From assembly GCA_050291365.1 (NCBI GenBank), contig JBNKJS010000008.1:8342-72341 (forward strand): 64,000 nt of DNA, in the 5' to 3' direction. The first letter of the stretch is position 1. Each line of letters opens with the position of its first letter. Source of the DNA: JAAGZL01 sp050291365. Its GTDB lineage: Bacteria; Pseudomonadota; Gammaproteobacteria; Chromatiales; Chromatiaceae. Below are positions 23,547 through 31,508 of this stretch, piece after piece. The notes beneath the pieces are model-generated. The model saw only the letters and a program-made list of their open reading frames with translations, made no database searches and was not told the origin of the DNA. The position numbers and the translations under genes are program-made.

Positions 23547-25745
23547 CTATTTACGGCAGCTTGCGGGTAGATATTTTTCAGAGATATCACTTGTGCAAGA
23601 CCATTTGAGATTGCCGGATGAGTCAACTTCAGGTATCAGGGAGAGATGACCGCCATCTAGTTCTGACTGGCCGCTTAACTTAAGCGCGATTACGCCACTA
23701 TCCGCTTCCACTTTTATCTCGGTCACATGTTGTGACTGCGACTGTAAGCTGGATATTACCTGGCTGATTTCATCCGCATTCGGATAGCGCTGATTCTTGG
23801 TGTACTGCTCCGTGACCCAGCTGCGTGCTTGAGCCGCCGCTGACATGCTTTCAGATACCAGTGCGCGCCCTGTATAGTCATGATAGGCAGGAATGGCGAT
23901 GGCCGCCAATATGCCAGCCATCGCTACGGTGGTCATGCTTTGGTTAGCAAAAAATTCCACCGGGTTGTTCTCATAGGTTATTTCCATCTGATACAGAGAG
24001 TCACCGGCGGTTATGCGTAGGCCATATGCGCCGTCATCAGGCAACTGAAGCTCCTGTGCTGTCGGCATGCTAAAAAGATCAAAGTTGCTGCCAGACGCCT
24101 CGGCCACAAGGGTCAAAAACTGTAAATAGGTGTAATAGAACTTGCGCGGAATATCCTCAAAGCGGGTGGAGACCTGTAGCACTGCATACTCACCTGGCTG
24201 CTTCTGTGTATCTTTCAGCCACTCTCCAATGGCCATATGTTCAGGATGGCGGGCGCGATCCATCAGGTCCTGTGGCACCGCAGAAAATACCAGGTAAGGG
24301 CCTTCGCGCACCCAGTAGTAGTGTTCATGAATACGGCTCAACATCTCGAGTAGTTGTGGACTGGCTTCCCCAAGATTTTTCCCGGTCTCAAGCAGTGCTT
24401 TGTTCCATGTCGAAGGCAGTGCGGCATGGGTAATAGTCACGCCGTACTTGTTACGCTCTTCCACCTTTGCTCCATTGGCCACGATCTTTTTCAGCAAGGC
24501 ATCCAGCTTGGCTTCATCACGCACTGCAAGCGCTAAGTATTCACTCAGGTCATCACTGAATACCACTAACTCCTGACCAAATACTTCAAAAATTTCCGTT
24601 GGATCGAATCCAAGTTTCTTGCTGAACTCTGCGTAGCTCTTGTCAAAATCCGCTAGCTTCTCGCCACTCATGGTGATTTTCATCAGATTTATTGCCATGT
24701 CGACACTGGCGCGATCCGGCAGCTGCAACACTGCTACCGTACTGGGGCTTCCCGAGGCTTTGAGACTCAGATCGTTAGCTGGCCTTGGCGTTGCAACTGT
24801 GTTGTTGCCCATGCCCATGCTGGCCAGTGACAGACCTGGTGCATTCAGTAACAAGGAGAGACGCCCCTTGCCATCGGCCATGCCCATACCGACAGCCAAA
24901 CGCCTGATTTTGTCGAGGCCAGACGTTTGTATCTGTGCCCTTGGGCCAGAAGGCATCATAGGTATGAGTTGTTCGGTATTGACCCAAGCAAACAAGCCCT
25001 GGCCATTGGCGTCGATTTTCTGCTCTTCTTCCTGCATCAAAGGCAGTTGTTTCGGCAGCGTAGTTGCACTATCAAGCAAAGCTGCATCCGGCATTATGCC
25101 TCCCAAGATGAATAGGCGCTGATTTTCGGCATCAAAGCGCATCAACAGCGTAAACTCGCCAGCTAGGAGCGTGCCAGGCTGCTCCTTAGTGATAGGGCGT
25201 CCCAAGCTCAGCGTTCCCTTTTGTTCTGCCTCGTTCTTAAACAGCGCATTCACCTCCTCAATGGTCGTTAAATCGAGGCGTGCGGTTATCAAGACATTTG
25301 CCGCTTGTATCTGGTTAGTAGCTGGCTTGAACATCACTGCCTCTATTGGAGAGACCAAATGCTGGAGTAGTAAACGGACGACAGGATCTTCACTGCTGAT
25401 ATTGCTGCCCAATGCAGCGCGCGCGGCGACCACAGCATCCACGTTCGCCTTGCTGTTCAGTCCCCCGTTAAGCACACTGCCTTTGGGTCCTGACACCAGC
25501 CCCCAAGGTGAAGGAACGCGCATATAGGCTAAAGCATCGGCAGGGATGTGTTCACGCAGCCAGGCTGGTGCAGAGATACGACTATCCAATGCCCTTTCTG
25601 CCAAGGGCGTAATCGCCGCCGGAGCGGGCTCTGATACCTGGGGTGCTGCCATTTGTGTCGGTGCAGTAGGAGTTGGTGTTTGCTCATCACTACAAGCAGC
25701 GAGAGTAATGCAGGCGGACAAAGCAAGGGTGCGAAGTTTTAGCAT
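23547..25745 (-). CDS. Lipoprotein with C-terminal type IV pilin-like domain
   Basis: This protein of about 732 residues begins with a lipoprotein signal (MLKLRTLALSACITLAAC, lipid-attached cysteine at 18), followed by a proline- and threonine-rich linker. A large domain of unknown function follows, with recurring FGQELVVFSDD/GPYLVFSAVPQ-type strands, as in lipoproteins that repeat a beta-alpha module. Its last 135 residues (about 23950-23547) look like a major type IV pilin. A hydrophobic helix MAGILAAIAIPAYHDYTGR is followed by ALVSESMSAAAQARSWV, and near the end WSCTSD and KYLPASCR give the typical disulfide loop. There is no prepilin leader or cleavage glycine before the helix. The start at 25745 is chosen for the signal; an in-frame ATG 13 codons upstream exists. 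The function is unknown. Confidence 0.75.
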   Translation of the reverse strand: MLKLRTLALSACITLAACSDEQTPTPTAPTQMAAPQVSEPAPAAITPLAERALDSRISAPAWLREHIPADALAYMRVPSPWGLVSGPKGSVLNGGLNSKANVDAVVAARAALGSNISSEDPVVRLLLQHLVSPIEAVMFKPATNQIQAANVLITARLDLTTIEEVNALFKNEAEQKGTLSLGRPITKEQPGTLLAGEFTLLMRFDAENQRLFILGGIMPDAALLDSATTLPKQLPLMQEEEQKIDANGQGLFAWVNTEQLIPMMPSGPRAQIQTSGLDKIRRLAVGMGMADGKGRLSLLLNAPGLSLASMGMGNNTVATPRPANDLSLKASGSPSTVAVLQLPDRASVDMAINLMKITMSGEKLADFDKSYAEFSKKLGFDPTEIFEVFGQELVVFSDDLSEYLALAVRDEAKLDALLKKIVANGAKVEERNKYGVTITHAALPSTWNKALLETGKNLGEASPQLLEMLSRIHEHYYWVREGPYLVFSAVPQDLMDRARHPEHMAIGEWLKDTQKQPGEYAVLQVSTRFEDIPRKFYYTYLQFLTLVAEASGSNFDLFSMPTAQELQLPDDGAYGLRITAGDSLYQMEITYENNPVEFFANQSMTTVAMAGILAAIAIPAYHDYTGRALVSESMSAAAQARSWVTEQYTKNQRYPNADEISQVISSLQSQSQHVTEIKVEADSGVIALKLSGQSELDGGHLSLIPEVDSSGNLKWSCTSDISEKYLPASCRK

Positions 25746-25911
25746 AGATACTACCATCCGTTGGAGATTAGAAACGCTAATCATACACTTGGTGAAAACA
25801 TGCGTTCAAGACGTGGGTGTATGGTATGAAACCATAAATCAAAAAAGTTTGGATCAGAGAGCAATATCCTCTAACGTTAGAAACAATTGTTTTATGACCA
25901 TAATTATCCTG

Positions 25912-25975
25912 TCCCCTCTCCCCTCGGGGGACGACTCCATCCCTGGAGTCGTCCCTGAGGGAGAGGGGAATAAGT
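25912..25975. repeat. Mosaic repeat copy with perfect inner palindrome
   Basis: GACGACTCCA and TGGAGTCGTC form a perfect hairpin around TCCC, enclosed by CCCCTCTCCCC and GAGGGAGAGGGG. It lies between the divergent lipoprotein and pRiA4b-family genes. Confidence 0.85.
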
Positions 25976-25983
25976 CAGCAATG

Positions 25984-26026
25984 TATTTAGAGCCAATGTT
26001 ACACTTTTGAATCAATAGGTATACTG
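25984..26026 (+). repeat. 43-bp inverted repeat, left copy
   Basis: The reverse complement of 30598-30640 matches this segment with three mismatches in 43 bases (hand alignment). Both copies adjoin a mosaic repeat on the outer side, so the pair brackets 26027-30597. Confidence 0.85.
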
Positions 26027-26081
26027 TTTTCGAAATTACTGGCATGTTAGGAATCATTTTCTATAAGGCGCAACATATATC

Positions 26082-26645
26082 ATGACTACACGAGCGTTAC
26101 GTTCAATTTTTCAACTCAAAATTACACTGAAACATGTGCAGCCTCGAATTTGGCGGCGATTACAGATTTTGAGTAGCGATAGCCTGGAGGAGTTACATAT
26201 TGCCTTACAGATTGTAATGGGCTGGACTAATTCACATATGCATGAGTTTTCAAATGGACGTGATCGTTATGGTGTGCCGGATGAAGAGTATCCTTCCTCT
26301 GTTCAGGACGAAATTGATTTTCGACTGGATCAGGTATTGAAGAAGGAAAAGGATAAGCTGAATTATATTTATGATTTTGGTGATGGCTGGGAACATGAGG
26401 TGGTGCTGGAGAAGATATTACCTTTCGATACCGATGCTGTATTGCCGCTTTGCCTTCAGGGGGAACAAGCCTGTCCGATGGAGGATGTCGGTGGGCCGCC
26501 AGGGCATGAGATGTTTCTGGAGGCTATTTTAGACCCTTCTCACCCGCAACATGAGGAGATGCTTGAATGGAGTGGTGGTTTTTTTGAACCGGAACACTTT
26601 GACTTGGCTCTGACTAATGATTTACTGCGTGAATATTGCGATTGA
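26082..26645 (+). CDS. Plasmid pRiA4b ORF-3 family protein
   Basis: This 187-residue protein belongs to the pRiA4b ORF-3 (IS1096 TnpR-like) family. Its landmarks are FQLKITLKHVQPRIWRRLQI at the N-terminus, LHIALQIVMGWTNSHMHEF, YIYDFGDGWEHEVVLEKI and CPMEDVGGPPGHE. Members are widespread on plasmids and in accessory regions, and their biochemical role is not known. The protein is soluble, with no metal or nucleotide motif that I can point to. It sits alone between repeat elements. Confidence 0.9.
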   Translation: MTTRALRSIFQLKITLKHVQPRIWRRLQILSSDSLEELHIALQIVMGWTNSHMHEFSNGRDRYGVPDEEYPSSVQDEIDFRLDQVLKKEKDKLNYIYDFGDGWEHEVVLEKILPFDTDAVLPLCLQGEQACPMEDVGGPPGHEMFLEAILDPSHPQHEEMLEWSGGFFEPEHFDLALTNDLLREYCD

Positions 26646-26707
26646 TGTTTAGAGACTTTGAACATAGTGATAAGGGGAATAAGGAGCATACCTCAATTAC
26701 ATGGCCA

Positions 26708-26895
26708 ATCGCCCTGTAGGTGCCCAGTCCTCTGGGCGAAGGGTTGTGGCTGATTCATCGCCCGCAGGAGCGGGCTCCTACAGACGAGGTTGGGTTGCCG
26801 GATGATAGTATTGGTGAGTCAGGCTTTCCCCCGTCACCCTCGGCTTTGGCCTCATGCGTCGCTCTCGATAATTGCTCCTGCATCCCTGGAGATTC
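26708..26895. repeat. REP-like hairpins followed by a partial mosaic repeat
   Basis: 26708-26786 holds GTAGGTGCCCAGTCCTCTGG and GCAGGAGCGGGCTCCTACAG, the same unit as at 21655-21725 and 35900-36015. 26825-26895 repeats CACCCTCGGCTTTGGCCTCA and CTCTCGATAATTGCTCCTGC. The rest of the 525-base gap (26646-27170) shows no gene; an AT-rich segment before 27171 includes AAAGGAGAGG, the ribosome-binding site of the next gene. Confidence 0.8.
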
Positions 26896-27170
26896 ACTAT
26901 GGTTTTGTGATGAACAAATCCACCTTAAGCGAGCCATATATGCTTATTGAAAATTCCATTTTCTATGGGTAATATCGATGCCGATGGCAGGATGCCTGAG
27001 TACCCCACATAAGTCACAACCTGCCAAGGTTGATACCACGACAAAGCGAGATCAACTAGTTAAATCTAACTGGGTAATTCATTACCCCGCTGCATAGTAG
27101 TTGTTCGTGTAAACGTGGTTAGTAATCGTTATGGAGCAGTGTCTTAGAGCTAAGCAAAAGGAGAGGCTTA

Positions 27171-27551
27171 ATGCTGAGTATCCATACTTGCTATATTCGT
27201 TACTTTGTCGCAGCCATATTCTCTCTGATGGTGAATTCGACTACGGCTGCCACATATAATGTTTCTGTAGCAGGTAGTGACGCAATTTTTCTTGTGGGAA
27301 GGGCTGATGTAACAATCCCGCCAGCCTCTGATCCCTGGAACACTGGCGCCTATCTTGTGCGGCATTCTGGTCCTACTCCGGAGGAGATTCAGGAGACTTT
27401 GTCTCCTTTTATCCCTGAGGCAGGTAACGATGTCGTTAGGGTTATAGATCCAGTAATAGGTGGGGTCAGCTTTTATGATGGTTTTGGTGCGTCTTGTTAT
27501 GGACTTAGTGGCAATGGTATAGATCTGGTTGGAAAATATAGCTGGAGATAG
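27171..27551 (+). CDS. Secreted protein of unknown function
   Basis: This 126-residue protein has a signal peptide (hydrophobic YFVAAIFSLMVNSTTAA, cleavage probably after TTAA) and a mature part of about 95 residues. The mature part, with SVAGSDAIFLVGRADVTIPP and SFYDGFGASCYGL, has no recognisable domain and a single cysteine. It has a good ribosome-binding site (AAAGGAGAGG). It lies 217 bases upstream of the M4 peptidase on the same strand; a link is possible but not shown. The C-terminus ends abruptly, so it could be the N-terminal part of a longer decayed protein, but I find no continuing frame. Confidence 0.5.
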   Translation: MLSIHTCYIRYFVAAIFSLMVNSTTAATYNVSVAGSDAIFLVGRADVTIPPASDPWNTGAYLVRHSGPTPEEIQETLSPFIPEAGNDVVRVIDPVIGGVSFYDGFGASCYGLSGNGIDLVGKYSWR

Positions 27552-27768
27552 GACAGCTCCAGCCGTTCTAGCGATTCTGCGTGCTACAGAGTTCTGGAGG
27601 CAGTACCACCTGTAGCATTGGAATATACCATTACCCATGACGCTAAACGGATATTTTAGATAGTCATTCTAAGAAATATCTATTTGTCCGTATTTATACG
27701 GTCCGTAAATAATAATTGGAGAACCGTAATGGAGTAGATGTATAAATATAAATCGCAAGGAGGTAGTT

Positions 27769-30570
27769 ATGAGCAAGAAGCTTTTTGAACATATCAATAA
27801 ACTGCGGGTCGTCGACCCCAAAGTTGCAGTTACATTCGATTCTGGAAATACCGCTGTTACCTTACTGCGGGGCAAACTTTCAAAACCGATCAATGTAGAA
27901 AATCTGAGAAAGACGCCGTTTGCTTATGCCCGGAGGTTTATAGCGCGAAATAAAGTTCTTTTGGGTGAGGTGGATGAAAAGAAGCAGCTACAGGACGAAG
28001 CTACTATCGTCGATGCGCGCGGTAATGTTCATGTCACGTTAGGCCAGAAGGTTGGGCGCATCCCCGTTTATGGTGCACGATTGTCGGTGCATTATAATGC
28101 AGAGGGTGTGGTTTATCTGCTCAAGTCAAATTTAGCCTCGAAACTCAAAGCAATTGAAGCAAAGGTTACATCCGAGAAGTCACAAGAAGTTTCTAAAAAA
28201 CATGCTGGCCGTGGTGCAGATACTCCAAAGGGACACAAACCGCAATTGCTGTTTGTTGATAGTAGGTCATTGCGTCTGAGCGATGATCGAGAGCCGTACT
28301 ATTTGTGCTGGCGGTTGCCGGTTGTGATGCCTGAGGGGCACAAAACTCCTGGATGGATTTATTTTATTGATGCCAAGTCCGGCAAGGTGCTGTTTCGTCA
28401 TTCGGATGTTCGTACCGGTACAGGAACCGGCTTTTATTCCAGCGGGGCCGCTCTTAATTCAGAGGCATCTGGTGGCGCATTCCGTCTGAGGGATGATGTC
28501 ACCACCGGTGGATGGGCGGAGGCTACCAAGCCGGTGATACACACCTATGATGATGCCGGTTCATCCAGTTGTACCCTTACTAATTATTCTGAGGATTCTG
28601 ATGATGTCTGGAACAACGGTGGCGCCATACCGGCCAGCCGTAGCGATGACCAAAGGCCAGAGGTTGACCTGCATAGGTATCTACAGTATGTGCTCGATTA
28701 TTATTATCTGAGCCTTGGTTACAACGGATGGAACGGAGCAGGCTCCGATGTTAAGGGCCATGCGCACAACGAGTTGCTCGCGAATAATGCCTATTGGTGG
28801 GGGCTGTATGAGCAGGTGTATTTTGCCGACGGTAACGGTACAACCCGTGACTTCATGTGTCCTCTGGACACAGTCGCGCACGAGTACACACACGGCGTCA
28901 AATACTACTTTAATATTCTCCAGACATATGATGGGGAAACGGGTGCCCTAGACGAGGCTACCAGCGATCTTATCGGCGCCATGGTGGCGCTGGATCATCC
29001 GGGAGAGGATCCCTGGCCCTGGCATCATGGGCGACAGTATCGGCTTGATGGAACAGTAGGGCGAAACATGATTGATCCTAGCCGTGATGCTGTTGGTACC
29101 GTGCAGTATGATGCCACCAACAATACTACCAAGTACAACAGTGCGTTAAACGGATTCTACCCAGATCATTACAGCATTCGTTATACTGGTACTAGCGATT
29201 ATCATGGGGTTCATATCAACTGTCCTATCGTTACCCATGCTGTCTATTTGATGGTCATGGGCGGTACGCACCGGCTGTCTGGTGTGGCTGTCACCGGAAT
29301 TGGTGCAGCACCGGTCGAACAGATGCTCTGGCAGGTTCTGTCTACCGGTGTGCTGGGTAACTCCACCGATTTCGCAGAGTTCAGGGTTTCCTTTATTGAG
29401 GCGTGCCTTTCCCTTTACCCAGAGAACCTGGATTATCTGGCAACGGTTAAAAACGCCTTTTATGCTGTAGGTATTGGACCAGATCTTTATATCAGGGATT
29501 TACTGACAGATCAGGGTGATGAGCCGGGAACTTTGAGTTGCTCAAGTCCGGATATCATCATCCGGAAGTCTATGGCAAATGCCGCAACGTTGACGCAGAT
29601 AGGGGATATCACCAATGGCTCCCTCGGAGAGGAAATATCACTGACCGGTGGTGATCATTATGTCTATTTCAGAATACACAACCGTGGAGCTTCGAGCGCA
29701 TCCGGCACGTTCCGGTTGTTCATATCTCCGGTTTCTACGTTTCCAACGCCGGCTACATGGCACGAGGTAGGGCATTATGATTTCCCCAGCGTTGTAGCTG
29801 GTGGACTCTGGGTGCCGACCGCTGCCGCAGAGTGTATAACGTTGACATCGGCTTTGATTACAACTCTGGGAACGGGACATTTTTGCCTGATAGGCATTAT
29901 CGAAAGCAACGATGATCCGCAGCCAGATCACAATTATATAAGCAGCATCAGCGAATTTCATGATTTCATTAGCAAGAGTAACAACTATGCCTGGCGCAAC
30001 ACCAACATAACCACGGTAACTCCTGACACAACTGGTGAATTGGCAGCGGTGATTGGTGAATTGAACATCAATGGGTTCGGTAATCGCGATTTAGGACGTG
30101 TTTTTGAAATCGACACGCGAGATTTACCTGACGGCACAGAGTTTGCGGTTTGGCTGCCGGTGGACAAGATGCGCGGATTGAAGGCTAAATGGCTGGAGAC
30201 AGAATTTGCAGGCCTGAGGCCAATAAAAATAGGTGCGGCTATTGAATTGCCTCTGAATCATGTGATGAATAAGCGACCTATGGCGCTAGGTGAACTAACT
30301 GCAGAGATCGGTGCTGATGCACCTAATCCGGCGGCATTTAAGGTGCGTAAAACCGAAAGATTACGCCCCTTTGGTATCCGTTCTGGAAAGGTAATTCAAT
30401 TGCACGGAATGCATCTGACTGATAAGGAAAAGGTGACGATGCGGTTCACTATGAAATTCCCTAATGAAGCCGGTCCTCAAGATGTTACGGTGGCGTTCCG
30501 CGAACGGATCGGTGACGAAAGGATAGGTCAGGTTAATTTCGTCTATCGCATTAGAAAACGAAAGAGATAA
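27769..30570 (+). CDS. M4 (thermolysin-type) metallopeptidase without signal peptide
   Basis: This 933-residue zinc peptidase has an N-terminal FTP-like propeptide (residues about 30-200). The catalytic domain has HEYTH at H371/H375, the third zinc ligand E396 in ETGALDEATSD, and the transition-state histidine H482 in GVHIN. From H371 to E396 there is one residue more than in thermolysin. After the catalytic domain (about residue 580), two or more beta-rich segments follow (DLYIRDLLTDQGDEPG, HYVYFRIHNRGASSASG), resembling CARDB/adhesion-type modules. Relatives are secreted, yet the N-terminus MSKKLFEHINKLRVVDP has no hydrophobic segment, and I find no better upstream start. The ribosome-binding site AAGGAGG is strong. 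Export by another route, or cytoplasmic or contact-dependent use, is open. Confidence 0.85.
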   Translation: MSKKLFEHINKLRVVDPKVAVTFDSGNTAVTLLRGKLSKPINVENLRKTPFAYARRFIARNKVLLGEVDEKKQLQDEATIVDARGNVHVTLGQKVGRIPVYGARLSVHYNAEGVVYLLKSNLASKLKAIEAKVTSEKSQEVSKKHAGRGADTPKGHKPQLLFVDSRSLRLSDDREPYYLCWRLPVVMPEGHKTPGWIYFIDAKSGKVLFRHSDVRTGTGTGFYSSGAALNSEASGGAFRLRDDVTTGGWAEATKPVIHTYDDAGSSSCTLTNYSEDSDDVWNNGGAIPASRSDDQRPEVDLHRYLQYVLDYYYLSLGYNGWNGAGSDVKGHAHNELLANNAYWWGLYEQVYFADGNGTTRDFMCPLDTVAHEYTHGVKYYFNILQTYDGETGALDEATSDLIGAMVALDHPGEDPWPWHHGRQYRLDGTVGRNMIDPSRDAVGTVQYDATNNTTKYNSALNGFYPDHYSIRYTGTSDYHGVHINCPIVTHAVYLMVMGGTHRLSGVAVTGIGAAPVEQMLWQVLSTGVLGNSTDFAEFRVSFIEACLSLYPENLDYLATVKNAFYAVGIGPDLYIRDLLTDQGDEPGTLSCSSPDIIIRKSMANAATLTQIGDITNGSLGEEISLTGGDHYVYFRIHNRGASSASGTFRLFISPVSTFPTPATWHEVGHYDFPSVVAGGLWVPTAAAECITLTSALITTLGTGHFCLIGIIESNDDPQPDHNYISSISEFHDFISKSNNYAWRNTNITTVTPDTTGELAAVIGELNINGFGNRDLGRVFEIDTRDLPDGTEFAVWLPVDKMRGLKAKWLETEFAGLRPIKIGAAIELPLNHVMNKRPMALGELTAEIGADAPNPAAFKVRKTERLRPFGIRSGKVIQLHGMHLTDKEKVTMRFTMKFPNEAGPQDVTVAFRERIGDERIGQVNFVYRIRKRKR

Positions 30571-30597
30571 GCGAATAATCGATGTTTAATCCGGCGG

Positions 30598-30640
30598 CAG
30601 TATGCCTATTGATTCAAAAGTGAAACGTTGGCTCTAAATA
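30598..30640 (-). repeat. 43-bp inverted repeat, right copy
   Basis: Partner of 25984-26026 in opposite orientation, 27 bases downstream of the peptidase stop. Confidence 0.85.
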
Positions 30641-30659
30641 TAAATGGGTACACTGTCCC

Positions 30660-31055
30660 CGGAACTTTTCCCCCTTCCTAACCCTCTCGACTCTGGTTCC
30701 GAACTTCGTTCTACCTCCTCCATCCCTGGAGTCGTCCCCCAGGGGGAGAGGGGATGGCGGTGTGGTGGTTTCGGTTAAATTGGGGGTATTAGTTAGGGCT
30801 GTTGTTTTAAGTTTCCCCCTCGGCAACTGCTCCATGCGTTGCTCTCGATAATTGCTCGTGCATTATTCTACCTTCGCCCATCTGACTCACAGGGCAAGGA
30901 TTGTTCCATACAATCTCTGCCATGGGCTTGTACCTCCTCCATCCCTGGAGTCGTCCCCCAAGGGAGAGGGGATGGCGGTGTGGTGGTTTCGGTTAAGGTG
31001 GGGGTATTAGTTAGGGCTGTTGTTTTAAGTTTTCCCCCTCACCCTAGCCCTCTCC
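30660..31055. repeat. Mosaic intergenic repeats
   Basis: Two tandem versions of the family are present, with CTCGACTCTGGTTCCGAACT, CTCCATCCCTGGAGTCGTCC, GTTGCTCTCGATAATTGCTC and GGTGGGGGTATTAGTTAGGG. The last module occurs at 30780-30800 and 31000-31020 and again near 36362. No gene is seen between 30571 and 31508. Confidence 0.85.
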
Positions 31056-31059
31056 CCGA

Positions 31060-31306
31060 GGGGAGAGGGGATGCAAGAGGGGAGAGGGGATGCAAGAGGG
31101 GAGAGGGGATTAAGTAGGGGAGAGGGAATGCAAGAGGGGAGAGGGAATGCAAGAGGGGAGCGGGGATGCAAGAGGGGAGCGGGGATGCAAGAGGGGAGAG
31201 GGGATGCAAGAGGGGAGCGGGGATGCAAGAGGGGAGAGGGGATTAAGTAGGAGAGAGGGGATTAAGTAGGAGAGAGGGGATTAAGTAGGAGAGAGGGGAT
31301 TAGGGA
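31060..31306. repeat. 19-bp tandem repeat array (VNTR), about 13 units
   Basis: Units of 19 bases alternate between two forms, ATGCAAGAGGGGAG(A/C)GGGG and ATTAAGTAGG(A/G)GAGAGGGG. The purine-rich strand is almost free of C. The array continues the GGGGAGAGGGG arm of a mosaic repeat and ends at 31306, directly before a fragment matching the 3-prime end of the hydrolase gene at 36625. Confidence 0.9.
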
Positions 31307-31345
31307 TTAAACCTCTTTTACATGTTGTCTTGGATAAGCTAATTT
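31307..31345 (-). pseudogene. Fragment of the alpha/beta hydrolase 3-prime end
   Basis: Read on the minus strand, the last codons give KEV-stop, as in the hydrolase at 36625-37488, and the upstream bases remain alignable for about 35 bases (for example TTGTC and GGATAA). The flanking repeat matches too. No further homology is seen, so this is a copied gene tail. Confidence 0.6.
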
Positions 31346-31508
31346 TTTATTCGGAATAATCTTTTGGGAATAAAGTAACGGGATTGGTTGGTTTTAATGG
31401 AGTGATTCGGTTGTTGAAACACTCTTCGTGCTGGCTCAGATCCGGCGTTGGGAAATTAGGCCTCGCTTCTCTCAATGGATAAGGCTGATAAAATTGGTAT
31501 CTCCATGG

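Noticed and set aside
26082..26645. Insertion sequence with resolvase
   Set aside because: The pRiA4b ORF-3 family is sometimes labelled TnpR-like, but no catalytic serine recombinase motif, transposase or terminal repeat immediately flanks it.
27168..27638. Long frame antisense to the secreted protein at 27171
   Set aside because: The composition is implausible for a protein, and the sense frame has a signal peptide and a ribosome-binding site.
31060..31306. Possible CRISPR array
   Set aside because: The units abut directly with a 19-base period and no unique spacers, so it is a tandem repeat.
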